DNA of 44,975 nt, from NCBI GenBank assembly GCA_035651595.1, contig DASRFJ010000100.1, positions 1-44,975 of the forward strand, read 5' to 3'. The notes under the pieces were generated by a model, which searched no databases, was not told the DNA's origin, and saw only the letters and a list, made by a program, of their open reading frames with translations. This DNA comes from JAFARZ01 sp035651595 (GTDB taxonomy: Bacteria; Actinomycetota; Actinomycetes; Streptosporangiales; Streptosporangiaceae). How positions within the stretch are numbered: the stretch's first letter is position 1; every line of letters starts with the position of its first letter. Below are positions 1 to 7,063 of the stretch, one piece after another. A program made the position numbers and the translations under genes.

Positions 1-43
1 GCCCCACACCCTCGCCGCCACCCCGCCCCCGCCCTCGCCGAAC

Positions 44-619
44 GTGTCAATTGCGCAGTTGAGCTCACTAGAGCGTGTCAATGCGTTCGTAGGCGCAGCG
101 GGACAGGGCCGATCGGTCCGGTATGCCGGTATTGCGCCGTGCGGGACGGCGCTCACGGCCGCCCAGGTGCGGCTCCTCGGTGCGGCGGTGGGCGGCCGGA
201 CGGGGGTGACGGTTGCGTTCGACGCCGACCGCGCCGGGCGCCGGGCCGCGACGCGGGCGTTTGACCTGTTGCGTGCCGTCGCGGACGATATCGCGATCGC
301 GCCGCTACCGGACGCCGCCGACCCGGTCGGCTACTTTCGCGAGCACGGCCCCGCCGAGCTCGGTGCCTTGCTGGATGCCTCGGAACCCCTGGCGGATCTG
401 GTGATCGACGCGAAGCTGGCAGGGTTCGAGCAGTGGTTCGGCTTCACCGACGGCAAGTTCCTGGCGCTGCACGCGGTGGCTCCGGTCGTCGCCGGGCTGC
501 CGCCGGCGCAGGTGGCCCGGCAGGCGGCGCGTGTCGCGGACCGCCTCGCCCTCAGCCACGCCGAAGTCACCTGCGCTATCACCGCGGCGCTGGATCTTCT
601 CTTCGCGCACGATTTATAA
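44..619 (+). CDS. TOPRIM-domain protein, plasmid primase/relaxase type, probably a remnant
   Basis: The reading frame is open to the left edge, so the GTG at 44 is only the first possible start and the gene may be cut by the window. Residues from about 30 to 120 resemble the TOPRIM fold of actinobacterial plasmid relaxase/primase proteins: GIAPCGTALT, then VTVAFDADRAGRRAATRAF (the DxD-like strand) and PLPDAADPVGYF. The C-terminal 70 residues match the helical tail that follows TOPRIM in those proteins. The expected first motif with the catalytic Glu (EGPLDA type) is not recognisable; in its place is an unlike stretch (LERVNAFVGAAG). This suggests a degraded or recombined piece of a conjugative or plasmid gene. 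A small hairpin (CGTGCT-AGG-AGCACG, 623-637) follows the stop. Function is inferred from family resemblance only. Confidence 0.5.
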   Translation: MSIAQLSSLERVNAFVGAAGQGRSVRYAGIAPCGTALTAAQVRLLGAAVGGRTGVTVAFDADRAGRRAATRAFDLLRAVADDIAIAPLPDAADPVGYFREHGPAELGALLDASEPLADLVIDAKLAGFEQWFGFTDGKFLALHAVAPVVAGLPPAQVARQAARVADRLALSHAEVTCAITAALDLLFAHDL

Positions 620-658
620 TTACGTGCTAGGAGCACGGCACGGAATGGTGGGCATACC

Positions 659-1501
659 GTGATTGCGGAGATGATTGAGCCGGCTCGTTGCGCGGCGTGC
701 GGCAAGGAGCTGCGCCCGTATCAGGGCAGAGGCCGAATAAGACAATATTGTAACGCGACCTGCCGCAGCGCGGCCAGACGCCGGCGTGAGGCAATTCGCT
801 CTCACGCAGGCGGCAACGCCGATCGTGCGCAAGGTAGCTTGACAAAGCGATCGTCCAGTGTAAACCTGAGTTTCGCAGGAAATGCGGCAGGTGCGATGGA
901 CGAGACCGGCGATGTCGAGCGGATAGCCGGGCAGATCGGTGAGCTGGCAGTCCGTCTGGCGGGCGAGCTGACCCGCTTCGAGGGCTCGGGCGAGCCGCTG
1001 GCCGCCCTGGGTGCCGCACGCGAACTTGCCGAGGCTCTGGACACGGCGCTTCAGGCGACCGTGGACCGGGCCCGGGCGGTCGGCCGGACCTGGCGGGAGA
1101 TCGGCGATGCGCTCGGTACGACACGCCAGGCCGCGTTTCAGCGGTTCGGCAGGCCGGTGGATCCGCGCACGGGTGAGCCGATGACCGGCGAGACACTGCC
1201 CGGCGCCGCGGACAAGGCGGTCGAGCTGCTAGCGGCGATCACGGAGGGGCGCTGGGCGGACGTGCGCCAGGACTTCGACGACCGGATGCGGGTCGCGGTG
1301 GACGAGGACCATCTCGCGAAGGTATGGGCGAGCGTCGTGGCATCGATCGGCGCCTACGAGGGGATGGGCGAGCCATTCACGCACCCGGTCGGTCCCCACA
1401 CGGTGGTGGACATCCCGCTGCGCTGCGAAGCGGGCGAGGTAACCGGCCGCGTGGTCTACGACGGCGACGGCAGAGTCGCCGGACTGTGGCTGCGCCCATG
1501 A
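659..1501 (+). CDS. Zinc-finger / helix-turn-helix / DUF3887-like protein
   Basis: 280 residues with three visible parts. Residues 11-35 hold four cysteines (C11, C14, C31, C35) followed by a basic stretch, like a small zinc ribbon. Residues about 120-165 carry a helix-turn-helix of the kind seen in sigma factors and small actinobacterial regulators (TWREIGDALGTTRQAAFQRF). Residues about 185-280 form an alpha+beta domain resembling DUF3887, which is often fused to such HTH segments. The GTG at 659 is used because it keeps the zinc ribbon; an internal ATG at 896 (MDETGDVERIAGQ) would give the shorter form common for HTH-DUF3887 proteins. The target and role are unknown; DNA binding is an inference from the two N-terminal motifs. 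Confidence 0.7.
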   Translation: MIAEMIEPARCAACGKELRPYQGRGRIRQYCNATCRSAARRRREAIRSHAGGNADRAQGSLTKRSSSVNLSFAGNAAGAMDETGDVERIAGQIGELAVRLAGELTRFEGSGEPLAALGAARELAEALDTALQATVDRARAVGRTWREIGDALGTTRQAAFQRFGRPVDPRTGEPMTGETLPGAADKAVELLAAITEGRWADVRQDFDDRMRVAVDEDHLAKVWASVVASIGAYEGMGEPFTHPVGPHTVVDIPLRCEAGEVTGRVVYDGDGRVAGLWLRP

Positions 1502-1530
1502 CAGAAACGGGCACATGCCATCGGCAGTAG

Positions 1531-1701
1531 ACCCTGGTTCGTGGCGCGTTCTTCGGCACGCTCGCCGCAGTGATCTGTGGTGACGATGTTGTTCTGGATG
1601 CCCCGGTGACCGCCAACCCGAACACCGGTTCGCATCTGCCGGCCCTGGCGAGCCGCTTGCAAGGGCGCGGCCCAGTAGCGCGTGTGGTCAAAGTTGCTTA
1701 A
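1531..1701 (+). other. Unassigned 56-codon open stretch in the 1502-1940 gap
   Basis: Between the DUF3887-like gene and the MazG-like gene there are 439 bases without a convincing gene. In this stretch one frame runs 56 codons from just after a stop (TAG, 1528-1530) to TAA (1699-1701) and reads like real protein (GAFFGTLAAVICGDDVVLDA) but has no good start codon or ribosome site. It may be the 3' end of a decayed gene. The rest of the gap holds the palindromic repeat at 1739-1804 and GC-rich sequence in which nothing else was recognised. Confidence 0.2.
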
Positions 1702-1738
1702 CTTATTGATGGGCCGCGAGATCCAAAGCTCCCGTGGT

Positions 1739-1804
1739 AAAAAAGTGCTCTCTGTTAAGAAAGGCGCCAGATCTGCACCCTTTTCTAACATGAAGCACTT
1801 TTCT
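1739..1804. repeat. Palindromic repeat, paired form of the 27-bp element
   Basis: Two arms of about 24 bp face each other across a 13-bp centre. The outer arms AAAAGTGCT (1741-1749) and AGCACTTTT (1794-1802) are perfect; the inner arms GTTAAGAAAGG (1754-1764) and CCCTTTTCTAAC (1778-1789) pair with small shifts. The AT-rich arms stand out from the GC-rich surroundings. The left arm returns at 38184-38210 with 4 differences in 27 bases, so this is a member of a dispersed family and not a chance hairpin. It could form a cruciform or an RNA stem; no function can be assigned. Confidence 0.75.
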
Positions 1805-1940
1805 GACACGGAAGCGAGGTCTGGCGGGCAGGCATTACCGGCAAAACGGGCAAATTGCGGGCTCAGCCGTGTCGCTGCGGCTCGGGGGAGTGGGCTGGAA
1901 CGGGCGCTGCAGGGCGACGGGGCGCGCAGGGGGCAGGGGG

Positions 1941-2213
1941 TTAGGCGCAGCGGGAGGTGGTGTGGCGGGTGCGGCGGAGCTTGGCCTCGAGTTCTTCGGC
2001 CAGGTCGACGCCGGTCATGGTGGCGAGGCCGAGCAGGCAGGCGGCCGCGTTCGCCAGTTCCTCGCCGACCTCGACCCGTCCCTTGCGCCAGGAGTCGAAG
2101 GCCTCCGCGACCTCGCCCTGAAGCATGCAGAACTCCAGCGGCACGTCCGTCAGGTTGAATCCCCTGGCAACCTTGTCCTCCCACACGCTCTGCTGCGCTG
2201 ACCGGAAATCCAC
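1941..2213 (-). CDS. MazG-like NTP pyrophosphohydrolase family protein
   Basis: 90 residues, the size of a single all-alpha NTP-PPase (MazG-like) domain. The helices with the metal-binding acidic pattern are visible: LQGEVAEAFDSWRK near residues 31-44 and VGEELANAAACLLGLA near 49-65, matching the ExxE...ExxD pattern only in part (the final Asp is Asn-Ala here). Such proteins hydrolyse nucleoside triphosphates for house-cleaning or stress control. The GTG at 2213 was chosen because a strong GGAGGGG lies just upstream (about 2221-2227) and because the longer frame extends through a non-coding, DnaA-box-like region. It is transcribed divergently from the fucose locus. Confidence 0.75.
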   Translation of the reverse strand: MDFRSAQQSVWEDKVARGFNLTDVPLEFCMLQGEVAEAFDSWRKGRVEVGEELANAAACLLGLATMTGVDLAEELEAKLRRTRHTTSRCA

Positions 2214-2262
2214 AGGTCCCCTCCGATCTCCGTTCCCGGTGTGCACCGTATCGTGCACGTGC

Positions 2263-2402
2263 TGTGGATCACCATGTGTATAACGCCGTGCCCCCTGTGG
2301 ACCGCGGGCCGTTAACGGCACGATTCCTGTGCACAGCCAGGCGGTAAACGCGGCCTGGCCGGTGCGGGCGGCTGTGGACAGCGCCGCGCGGGGTGTGGAC
2401 AG
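2263..2402. promoter_or_regulatory. Cluster of DnaA-box-like 9-mers
   Basis: Four copies of a TGTGGAYNN 9-mer, all in the same orientation, lie within 140 bp: 2263-2271 (TGTGGATCA), 2296-2304 (TGTGGACCG), 2373-2381 and 2394-2402 (both TGTGGACAG). Read on the minus strand they differ from the actinobacterial DnaA box TTGTCCACA or the classical TTATCCACA by one or two bases. There is no AT-rich unwinding region beside them, so an origin is unlikely; a DnaA-binding or titration site, or a decayed plasmid origin, is possible. Confidence 0.3.
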
Positions 2403-2429
2403 CAAAAATCTCGCACTTCCGAGCCGGGC

Positions 2430-2458
2430 TGGACCCGCGCAGAGCCATGCGTTATACA
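2430..2458 (+). promoter_or_regulatory. Candidate promoter for a leaderless SDR transcript
   Basis: TGGACC (2430-2435) and TATACA (2453-2458) are separated by 17 bp, close to the vegetative -35/-10 pattern. Transcription would begin near 2465-2467, that is at or beside the ATG at 2467. No Shine-Dalgarno sequence precedes this ATG, which fits a leaderless mRNA, common in actinobacteria. The -10 overlaps the palindromic operator at 2454-2468. Confidence 0.5.
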
Positions 2459-2468
2459 TCGGATGTAT
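2454..2468. promoter_or_regulatory. Operator 1 of the fucose locus (15-bp perfect palindrome)
   Basis: ATACATCGGATGTAT is a perfect 7-1-7 palindrome covering the -10 box and the first two bases of the SDR start codon. Its 11-bp core ACATCGGATGT recurs exactly at 11692-11702, beside the FadR-type regulator, and with one mismatch at 3350-3360, between the -35 and -10 of the transporter promoter. Spacing and symmetry fit a GntR/FadR-family dimer. Binding here would block RNA polymerase at the first gene. Confidence 0.75.
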
Positions 2469-3384
2469 GGCGGATCAATCAGCCGAATTCGCGGGCCTCG
2501 CGGCGCTGGTTACCGGCGGCTCCTCGGGCATTGGCCTGGCCACGGCCAGGCTGCTCGCCGCGCGGGGTGCGCGGGTGGCCGTACTCGACCGGGTCAAGCC
2601 GGCGGACAGCACCGATCTGTACCCGGTGGTGGCCGACGTAACCGACGACGCCGAAGTCCGTGCGGCCGTGGCCGATGTCGGCCAGGCGCTGGGCCCGGTC
2701 GCCGTCCTGATCAACAACGCCGGGATCGGCGCGGCTGGCACCGTGGCGGACAACGACGACGACGAGTGGCACCGCGTGCTAGACGTGAACGTGCTCGGCG
2801 TCGTCAGGACCACCCGCGCCGCGCTCCCGCAACTGCGCGACGCGGTTCGTCGGCACGGCCGGGCCGCGATCGTCAACACCTGCTCGGTCGCGGCCACCGC
2901 CGGGCTGCCCAACCGCGCGCTGTACTCGGCCACCAAGGGTGCGGTCTACTCGCTCACGCTGGCCATGGCCGCCGACCACATCAGGGAGGGCATCAGGGTG
3001 AACTGCGTCAACCCGGGTACCGCCGACACGCCCTGGGTGCAGCGGTTGCTCGACGCGGCGGACGACCCGGGCGCGGAGCGCGCCGCGCTGATGGCCCGCC
3101 AGCCCACCGGACGCCTGGTCACCGCCCAGGAGGTGGCCGCGGCGATCGCCTACCTGGCCAGCCCGCTCGCGGGCGCGACCACCGGCACCGCGCTGGCCGT
3201 GGACGGCGGAATGCAGGGCCTCAGGCTCCGGCCACGGCCGGACAGGCACCGGCCTCCGCAGCCCAACGACGGAAACATCGGGTTACATGGCAGGTATCGC
3301 TTCGGTATCAGCAACGTTTCCGGCGGTTTCAGCCCATTGACACGGAAAGACATCCGATCTATTTTCCTGACACACGCCCGCTAG
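2467..3384 (+). CDS. SDR-family dehydrogenase of the L-fucose locus
   Basis: Classical short-chain dehydrogenase with the NAD(P)-binding TGGSSGIG at residues 16-23, an NNAG-type motif, the catalytic Ser region (NTCSVAATAG) and the YSATK active-site motif. In the oxidative L-fucose pathway two dehydrogenases are needed; with an aldo/keto reductase also present (8349), this one most likely oxidises 2-keto-3-deoxy-L-fuconate, but it could instead be the L-fucose dehydrogenase. The start at 2467 has no ribosome site and fits leaderless translation. The SDR fold should end near LAVDGGMQG (about 3220); the frame runs some 50 codons further through DNA that contains the promoter and operator of the next gene, so the tail is probably a stop-codon loss or a non-functional extension. 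Confidence 0.8.
   Translation: MADQSAEFAGLAALVTGGSSGIGLATARLLAARGARVAVLDRVKPADSTDLYPVVADVTDDAEVRAAVADVGQALGPVAVLINNAGIGAAGTVADNDDDEWHRVLDVNVLGVVRTTRAALPQLRDAVRRHGRAAIVNTCSVAATAGLPNRALYSATKGAVYSLTLAMAADHIREGIRVNCVNPGTADTPWVQRLLDAADDPGAERAALMARQPTGRLVTAQEVAAAIAYLASPLAGATTGTALAVDGGMQGLRLRPRPDRHRPPQPNDGNIGLHGRYRFGISNVSGGFSPLTRKDIRSIFLTHAR
3337..3365 (+). promoter_or_regulatory. Promoter of the ABC importer with operator 2 in its spacer
   Basis: TTGACA (3337-3342), a 17-bp spacer and TATTTT (3360-3365) form a near-consensus promoter upstream of the binding-protein gene at 3412. The spacer holds ACATCCGATCT (3350-3360), one base from the palindrome ACATCCGATGT found at the other two control sites of the locus. 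A bound regulator would sit between -35 and -10. The whole promoter lies inside the 3' extension of the preceding SDR frame. Confidence 0.7.
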
Positions 3385-3411
3385 CTCCCTCCGGGACTGC
3401 CAGGAGGTTCC

Positions 3412-4596
3412 ATGTCAATGCGCAGACGCGTGGCTTCCCGCCGCGCAGCAACCACCGCGTTCGCCGCGTTCGCCGCAGCGACCCTGATCGCCGCCTGCAG
3501 CTCCAGCTCAAGCTCCAGCTCGCCGAGCACGGGCTCCGGCACGACGTCCGGTAACGCAGCCGCTAACAGCGGCACGACGACCATCGGCGTCGACCTCACC
3601 TACAACGACACCGCGTTCTGGGCCGCCTATATCAACTACGAGACCCAGTACGCCGCGCAACTGCACATCCACCTGCTCGGCCCGCTGCTGGCCGCGGCCA
3701 ACGCCAGCCTCCAGAACCAGCAGATCGAGGAGCTGGTCAACGAGGGCGCGAAGGCGATCGTGGTGAACCCGGAGACCGCCACCAGCCTCGGCCCGGCGAT
3801 CGCGTACGCCAACGCGCACCACGTCCAGCTGATCTCCGTGGACACGATCGTCGGCGTCGGCAAGGTGTACATGGTGGTCCGCGCCTCCAACACCGCGTAC
3901 GGCCAGGACGCCTGCGCCTACATCAGCTCCAAGGTCAAGTCCGGCTACGTGCTTGACCTCGAGGGCGACCTGACGAGCTCCAACGGCGCGGACCGGACGA
4001 ACGCGTTCAACGACTGCATGAAGGCCAACGACCCGGCCGTGCATGTGCTGAAAGAACCGACGCTCTGGACCGAGACGACGGCGGTCACCGACGCGCAGAA
4101 CGCGGTGAACGCCTACGGCAGCCAGCTCAAGGCCATCTACTCGCAGTGGTCGAGCCCGGACACCGGCATCCTGCCGCTGCTCAAGTCCAAGGGCCTGACC
4201 GGCAAGGTGCTCGTGGTCAGCGACGACGGTGTCCCGTTCGAGATGTGCGATATCAGCAACGGCACGCTCAGCGCGTCGCAGTCCCAGCCGGCGAACCTGT
4301 ACGCGTACTGGGCGCTGAAGTACGCACTGGACGCGGCGAACGGGATGTCGCTGAGCGCCGGGCAGCCCGGCGGCGGGGCGCCCACGCTGCAGAACGTCAC
4401 CTACCAGGGCGACACGAACCTCGCTGACCCGGTCGTGGCGCCGTTCGTCACCAGCACGCAGCAGACGCTCACCGTCACCCCGGTGGACGGCCTGCCAGCT
4501 ACCACGACCACGACGCCGGTCTCCGACGCTCAGCTCTGGGGCAACGTCTACGGAACCGCGCACGGCGGCGTGTGCAGCTCCGCCGCGTCGGGATGA
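3412..4596 (+). CDS. Sugar ABC transporter substrate-binding lipoprotein (RbsB type)
   Basis: 394 residues: positively charged N-terminus, hydrophobic stretch and lipobox LIAAC with the lipidated Cys at 29, then a Ser/Thr/Gly-rich linker and a periplasmic-binding-protein fold of the ribose/galactose class (TIGVDLTYND... QQIEELVNEGAKAIVVNPETA... VQLISVDT). It should capture the sugar outside the membrane and deliver it to the permease at 6050. A strong AGGAGG ribosome site lies 6 bases before the ATG. The gene overlaps the ATPase gene by 4 bases. The ligand cannot be read from the sequence; L-fucose is inferred from the linked enzymes. Confidence 0.88.
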   Translation: MSMRRRVASRRAATTAFAAFAAATLIAACSSSSSSSSPSTGSGTTSGNAAANSGTTTIGVDLTYNDTAFWAAYINYETQYAAQLHIHLLGPLLAAANASLQNQQIEELVNEGAKAIVVNPETATSLGPAIAYANAHHVQLISVDTIVGVGKVYMVVRASNTAYGQDACAYISSKVKSGYVLDLEGDLTSSNGADRTNAFNDCMKANDPAVHVLKEPTLWTETTAVTDAQNAVNAYGSQLKAIYSQWSSPDTGILPLLKSKGLTGKVLVVSDDGVPFEMCDISNGTLSASQSQPANLYAYWALKYALDAANGMSLSAGQPGGGAPTLQNVTYQGDTNLADPVVAPFVTSTQQTLTVTPVDGLPATTTTTPVSDAQLWGNVYGTAHGGVCSSAASG

Positions 4597-6053
4597 GCGG
4601 ACCCGCGGTTGCGGCGGCCGGCATCCACAAGCGGTTCGGCAGTACGCGCGCGCTGCGCGGTGTCGACCTGACGCTGGAGCCCGGCCGCTGCCTCGGCCTG
4701 GTCGGCCGCAACGGGGCCGGCAAGTCCACGCTGGTCTCGATCCTGTCCGGCATCTACCCGCCGGACGCCGGAGAGGTCCACCTGAGCGCCCCGCTGGCCA
4801 CCGTGTTCCAGCACTCGATGGTCGTGCCCGGCATGACCGTGGCGGAGAACGTATTCCTCGGGAACCAACCGCGCCGGCGTGGCGGGATCGTCGACTGGCG
4901 CCAGATGCGCGAGCAGGCCGAACGGGTGATGGCCGACTGGGGCTTCGACGTGAAGGCCAGCACCCCGTGCGGCAACCTCACCGTCGAGCAGCGCCAGGTC
5001 GTCGAGATCGTGCGCGCGCTGGCGGCCGGCACCCGGTGCCTGCTGCTCGACGAGCCGACCGCCGCGCTGGAGCGCGGCGCGACGGAGCGCCTGTTCGAGC
5101 GCATCCGCCAGCTGCGGACACAGGGTGTGGCGATCCTGTACATTTCGCACCACCTGGAAGAGGTCTTCGAGATCTGCACCGACGTCGCGGTCCTGCGGGA
5201 CGGTGCGAAGGTGCTCGCCGCTTCTCTTGGTGAGGTGACCAAGGCCGACCTGGTCACCGCCATGGTGGGAAACGTGCCTGCCCGCGCTCGCGCGCAGGTG
5301 CGGTCCGCTGCCGCCGCCGGCGAAGGCCGGCCGATGCTGACCGCCGAGGGCATAACCGCGGACTACCTCCGTAACGTGACGCTGACCGTGGGCGCCGGCG
5401 AGCGGGTCGGCGTCACCGGCCTGCGCGGGTCCGGGGCGACGACGCTGGCCAGGGTCGTGGCCGGCGCGGCCACCCAAGACGCGGGCACAGTCCATCTCAA
5501 CCAACGACCGCTCAGACCGGGAGACCGGGCGGGAGCGCTGCGCGCCGGGATCGGTTACATCCCCGAGGACCGGCAGGCGGACGGCTTCGTGCCGCTGCTC
5601 GGCGCGGCCGAGAACATCGCGATGACCATCACCGACCGGATCGCCACGGCCGGGTTCGTCGGCCCGAAACGCCGCGAGGGGCGAGCCGCGCCGCTGGCCA
5701 GGCGGCTGTCGCTGGTGTCGGCCGGACTCGGTCAGCCGGTCGGCGAGCTGTCCGGCGGAAACCAGCAGAAGGTCACCGTCGCCAGGGCACTGGCCAGCGA
5801 CCCCAAGCTGATCGTGGCGATCACCCCGACCCGCGGCGTGGATGTGGCCTCGAAGGAACTGCTGCTCGGCGAGTTGGCCAGGGTCACCGAACAGACCGGC
5901 GCCAGCCTGCTGCTCGCCAGCGACGAACTCGACGACCTGGTGATCTGCGACCGCATCGTCGTGCTGGTCCGCGGCGAGGTGTTCGCCGAGTTCGACCCCC
6001 CGTTTGACCGTGAGGCACTGATAGGCGCCACCGAAGGCATAGGAAGCCCATGA
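4593..6053 (+). CDS. Sugar ABC transporter ATP-binding protein (RbsA type)
   Basis: 486 residues with two fused nucleotide-binding domains, the layout of RbsA/MglA/XylG. The first has Walker A GRNGAGKST (about 38-46) and Walker B LLLDEPTAALERG, but its signature is the altered LTVEQRQ. The second has the intact signature LSGGNQQK, but its Walker A is GLRGSGATT (276-284, Lys replaced by Ala) and its Walker B reads LIVAITPTRGVDV (from 406), so the usual Asp-Glu pair is Ile-Thr. A changed Walker A in domain 2 is normal for this family, the loss of the Walker B acidic pair is not. The start ATG at 4593 overlaps the preceding stop (ATGA); the end overlaps the permease start. Confidence 0.87.
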   Translation: MSGPAVAAAGIHKRFGSTRALRGVDLTLEPGRCLGLVGRNGAGKSTLVSILSGIYPPDAGEVHLSAPLATVFQHSMVVPGMTVAENVFLGNQPRRRGGIVDWRQMREQAERVMADWGFDVKASTPCGNLTVEQRQVVEIVRALAAGTRCLLLDEPTAALERGATERLFERIRQLRTQGVAILYISHHLEEVFEICTDVAVLRDGAKVLAASLGEVTKADLVTAMVGNVPARARAQVRSAAAAGEGRPMLTAEGITADYLRNVTLTVGAGERVGVTGLRGSGATTLARVVAGAATQDAGTVHLNQRPLRPGDRAGALRAGIGYIPEDRQADGFVPLLGAAENIAMTITDRIATAGFVGPKRREGRAAPLARRLSLVSAGLGQPVGELSGGNQQKVTVARALASDPKLIVAITPTRGVDVASKELLLGELARVTEQTGASLLLASDELDDLVICDRIVVLVRGEVFAEFDPPFDREALIGATEGIGSP

Positions 6054-7063
6054 TCGAGACACTGGAAAAAGCGGCCACGCCCAGCAGGAGCGCCGCGGCC
6101 ATTTCGTGGATCCGCGAGGCCGCGCTGGTGCCGGTGCTCGGCGTGCTGCTGGTCGTGGGCGCGGTGCTGAACAACCACTTCCTGACCGTCTCCAACATGA
6201 CCGGCGTCGGCCAGCAGGTCTCCGCGCTGGGCGTGGTGGTCGTCGGCGAGTCGCTGATCCTGCTGATCGGCGGCATGGACCTGTCGCTGGAATCCACCTA
6301 CGGCCTGGCGCCCATGGTGGCGGCCTGGCTGATCGTGCCGGCCGCGTCGTTCGGCAACGGCATGATGCTCGGGTCGTTCCTCGGCATCGTGATCCTGCTC
6401 GCGATCGGCGTCGCCGTCGGGCTGGTCAACGGCCTGCTGATCGTCAAGGGCCGGCTGAACGGCTTCATCGTCACGCTCGGCATGACGATCCTGCTCGCCG
6501 GGCTGCAGAACGGCACGGTCAAGGGCCAGGCGCCGTTCAACCTGCCGACCGGGTTCGCCTATCTCGGGTCGGCGACGATCGGCGCGTTCCCGGTGTCGCT
6601 GATCGTCGCGGCGCTGATCTTCATCGCCACCGGGCTGTTCCTGCGCTATCACCGGGTCGGCCGGGCCGTCTACGCCATCGGCGGGAACCGGGACGCGGCA
6701 CGGGCGGCCGGCATCAAGGTGGACCGGGTCAGGATCGGGGTGTACGTGGCGGGCAGCGTGCTCGCCGCGATCGGCGGCCTGATGGAAGCGGGCCGGGTCT
6801 CCTCGGTCACGCCGCAGCAGGGCTATCAGGAGGGCATCATCTTCGCGGTGTTCGCGGCGGCGGTCATCGGCGGCGTTTCGCTCCAGGGCGGCCGGGGCAA
6901 CATGGTCGGCGCCGCCTCCGGCGTGATCCTGCTCGGCCTGGTGCAGAACATCCTCGACCTGGAGCAGGCACCCAACTACTGGATCGACGCGATCAACGGC
7001 GGGGTCATCTTGTTCGCGCTGCTCCTTGCCCGGGTGATCGGCGGCGAGGCGAGCGCCGAATGA
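6050..7063 (+). CDS. Sugar ABC transporter permease (RbsC type)
   Basis: 337 residues, strongly hydrophobic with about eight to ten membrane segments, of the BPD_transp_2 family. Family signatures are present: a Gly-rich segment near LIGGMDLSLE, the cytoplasmic loop GRAVYAIGGNRDAARAAGI that contacts the ATPase, and GGVSLQGGRGNMVGAASG near the C-terminus. The start overlaps the ATPase stop and the end overlaps the dehydratase start, each by 4 bases, so importer and first catabolic enzyme are translationally coupled. This one permease with one binding protein and one double ATPase makes a complete carbohydrate importer. Confidence 0.9.
   Translation: MIETLEKAATPSRSAAAISWIREAALVPVLGVLLVVGAVLNNHFLTVSNMTGVGQQVSALGVVVVGESLILLIGGMDLSLESTYGLAPMVAAWLIVPAASFGNGMMLGSFLGIVILLAIGVAVGLVNGLLIVKGRLNGFIVTLGMTILLAGLQNGTVKGQAPFNLPTGFAYLGSATIGAFPVSLIVAALIFIATGLFLRYHRVGRAVYAIGGNRDAARAAGIKVDRVRIGVYVAGSVLAAIGGLMEAGRVSSVTPQQGYQEGIIFAVFAAAVIGGVSLQGGRGNMVGAASGVILLGLVQNILDLEQAPNYWIDAINGGVILFALLLARVIGGEASAE

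Noticed and set aside
2263..2402. DnaA-like boxes considered as a chromosomal origin
   Set aside because: No dnaA, dnaN, gyrB or rpmH nearby, only four imperfect boxes and no AT-rich unwinding element.
2467..3384. SDR considered the only L-fucose dehydrogenase of the locus
   Set aside because: An aldo/keto reductase of the sugar 1-dehydrogenase branch is also present, and the pathway needs a second dehydrogenase after the dehydratase; the roles cannot be settled by sequence, so both options are stated.
4548..6062. A minus-strand open frame of 504 codons opposite the ABC ATPase
   Set aside because: Mirror frame of a gene with intact Walker and signature motifs; composition is shadow-like.
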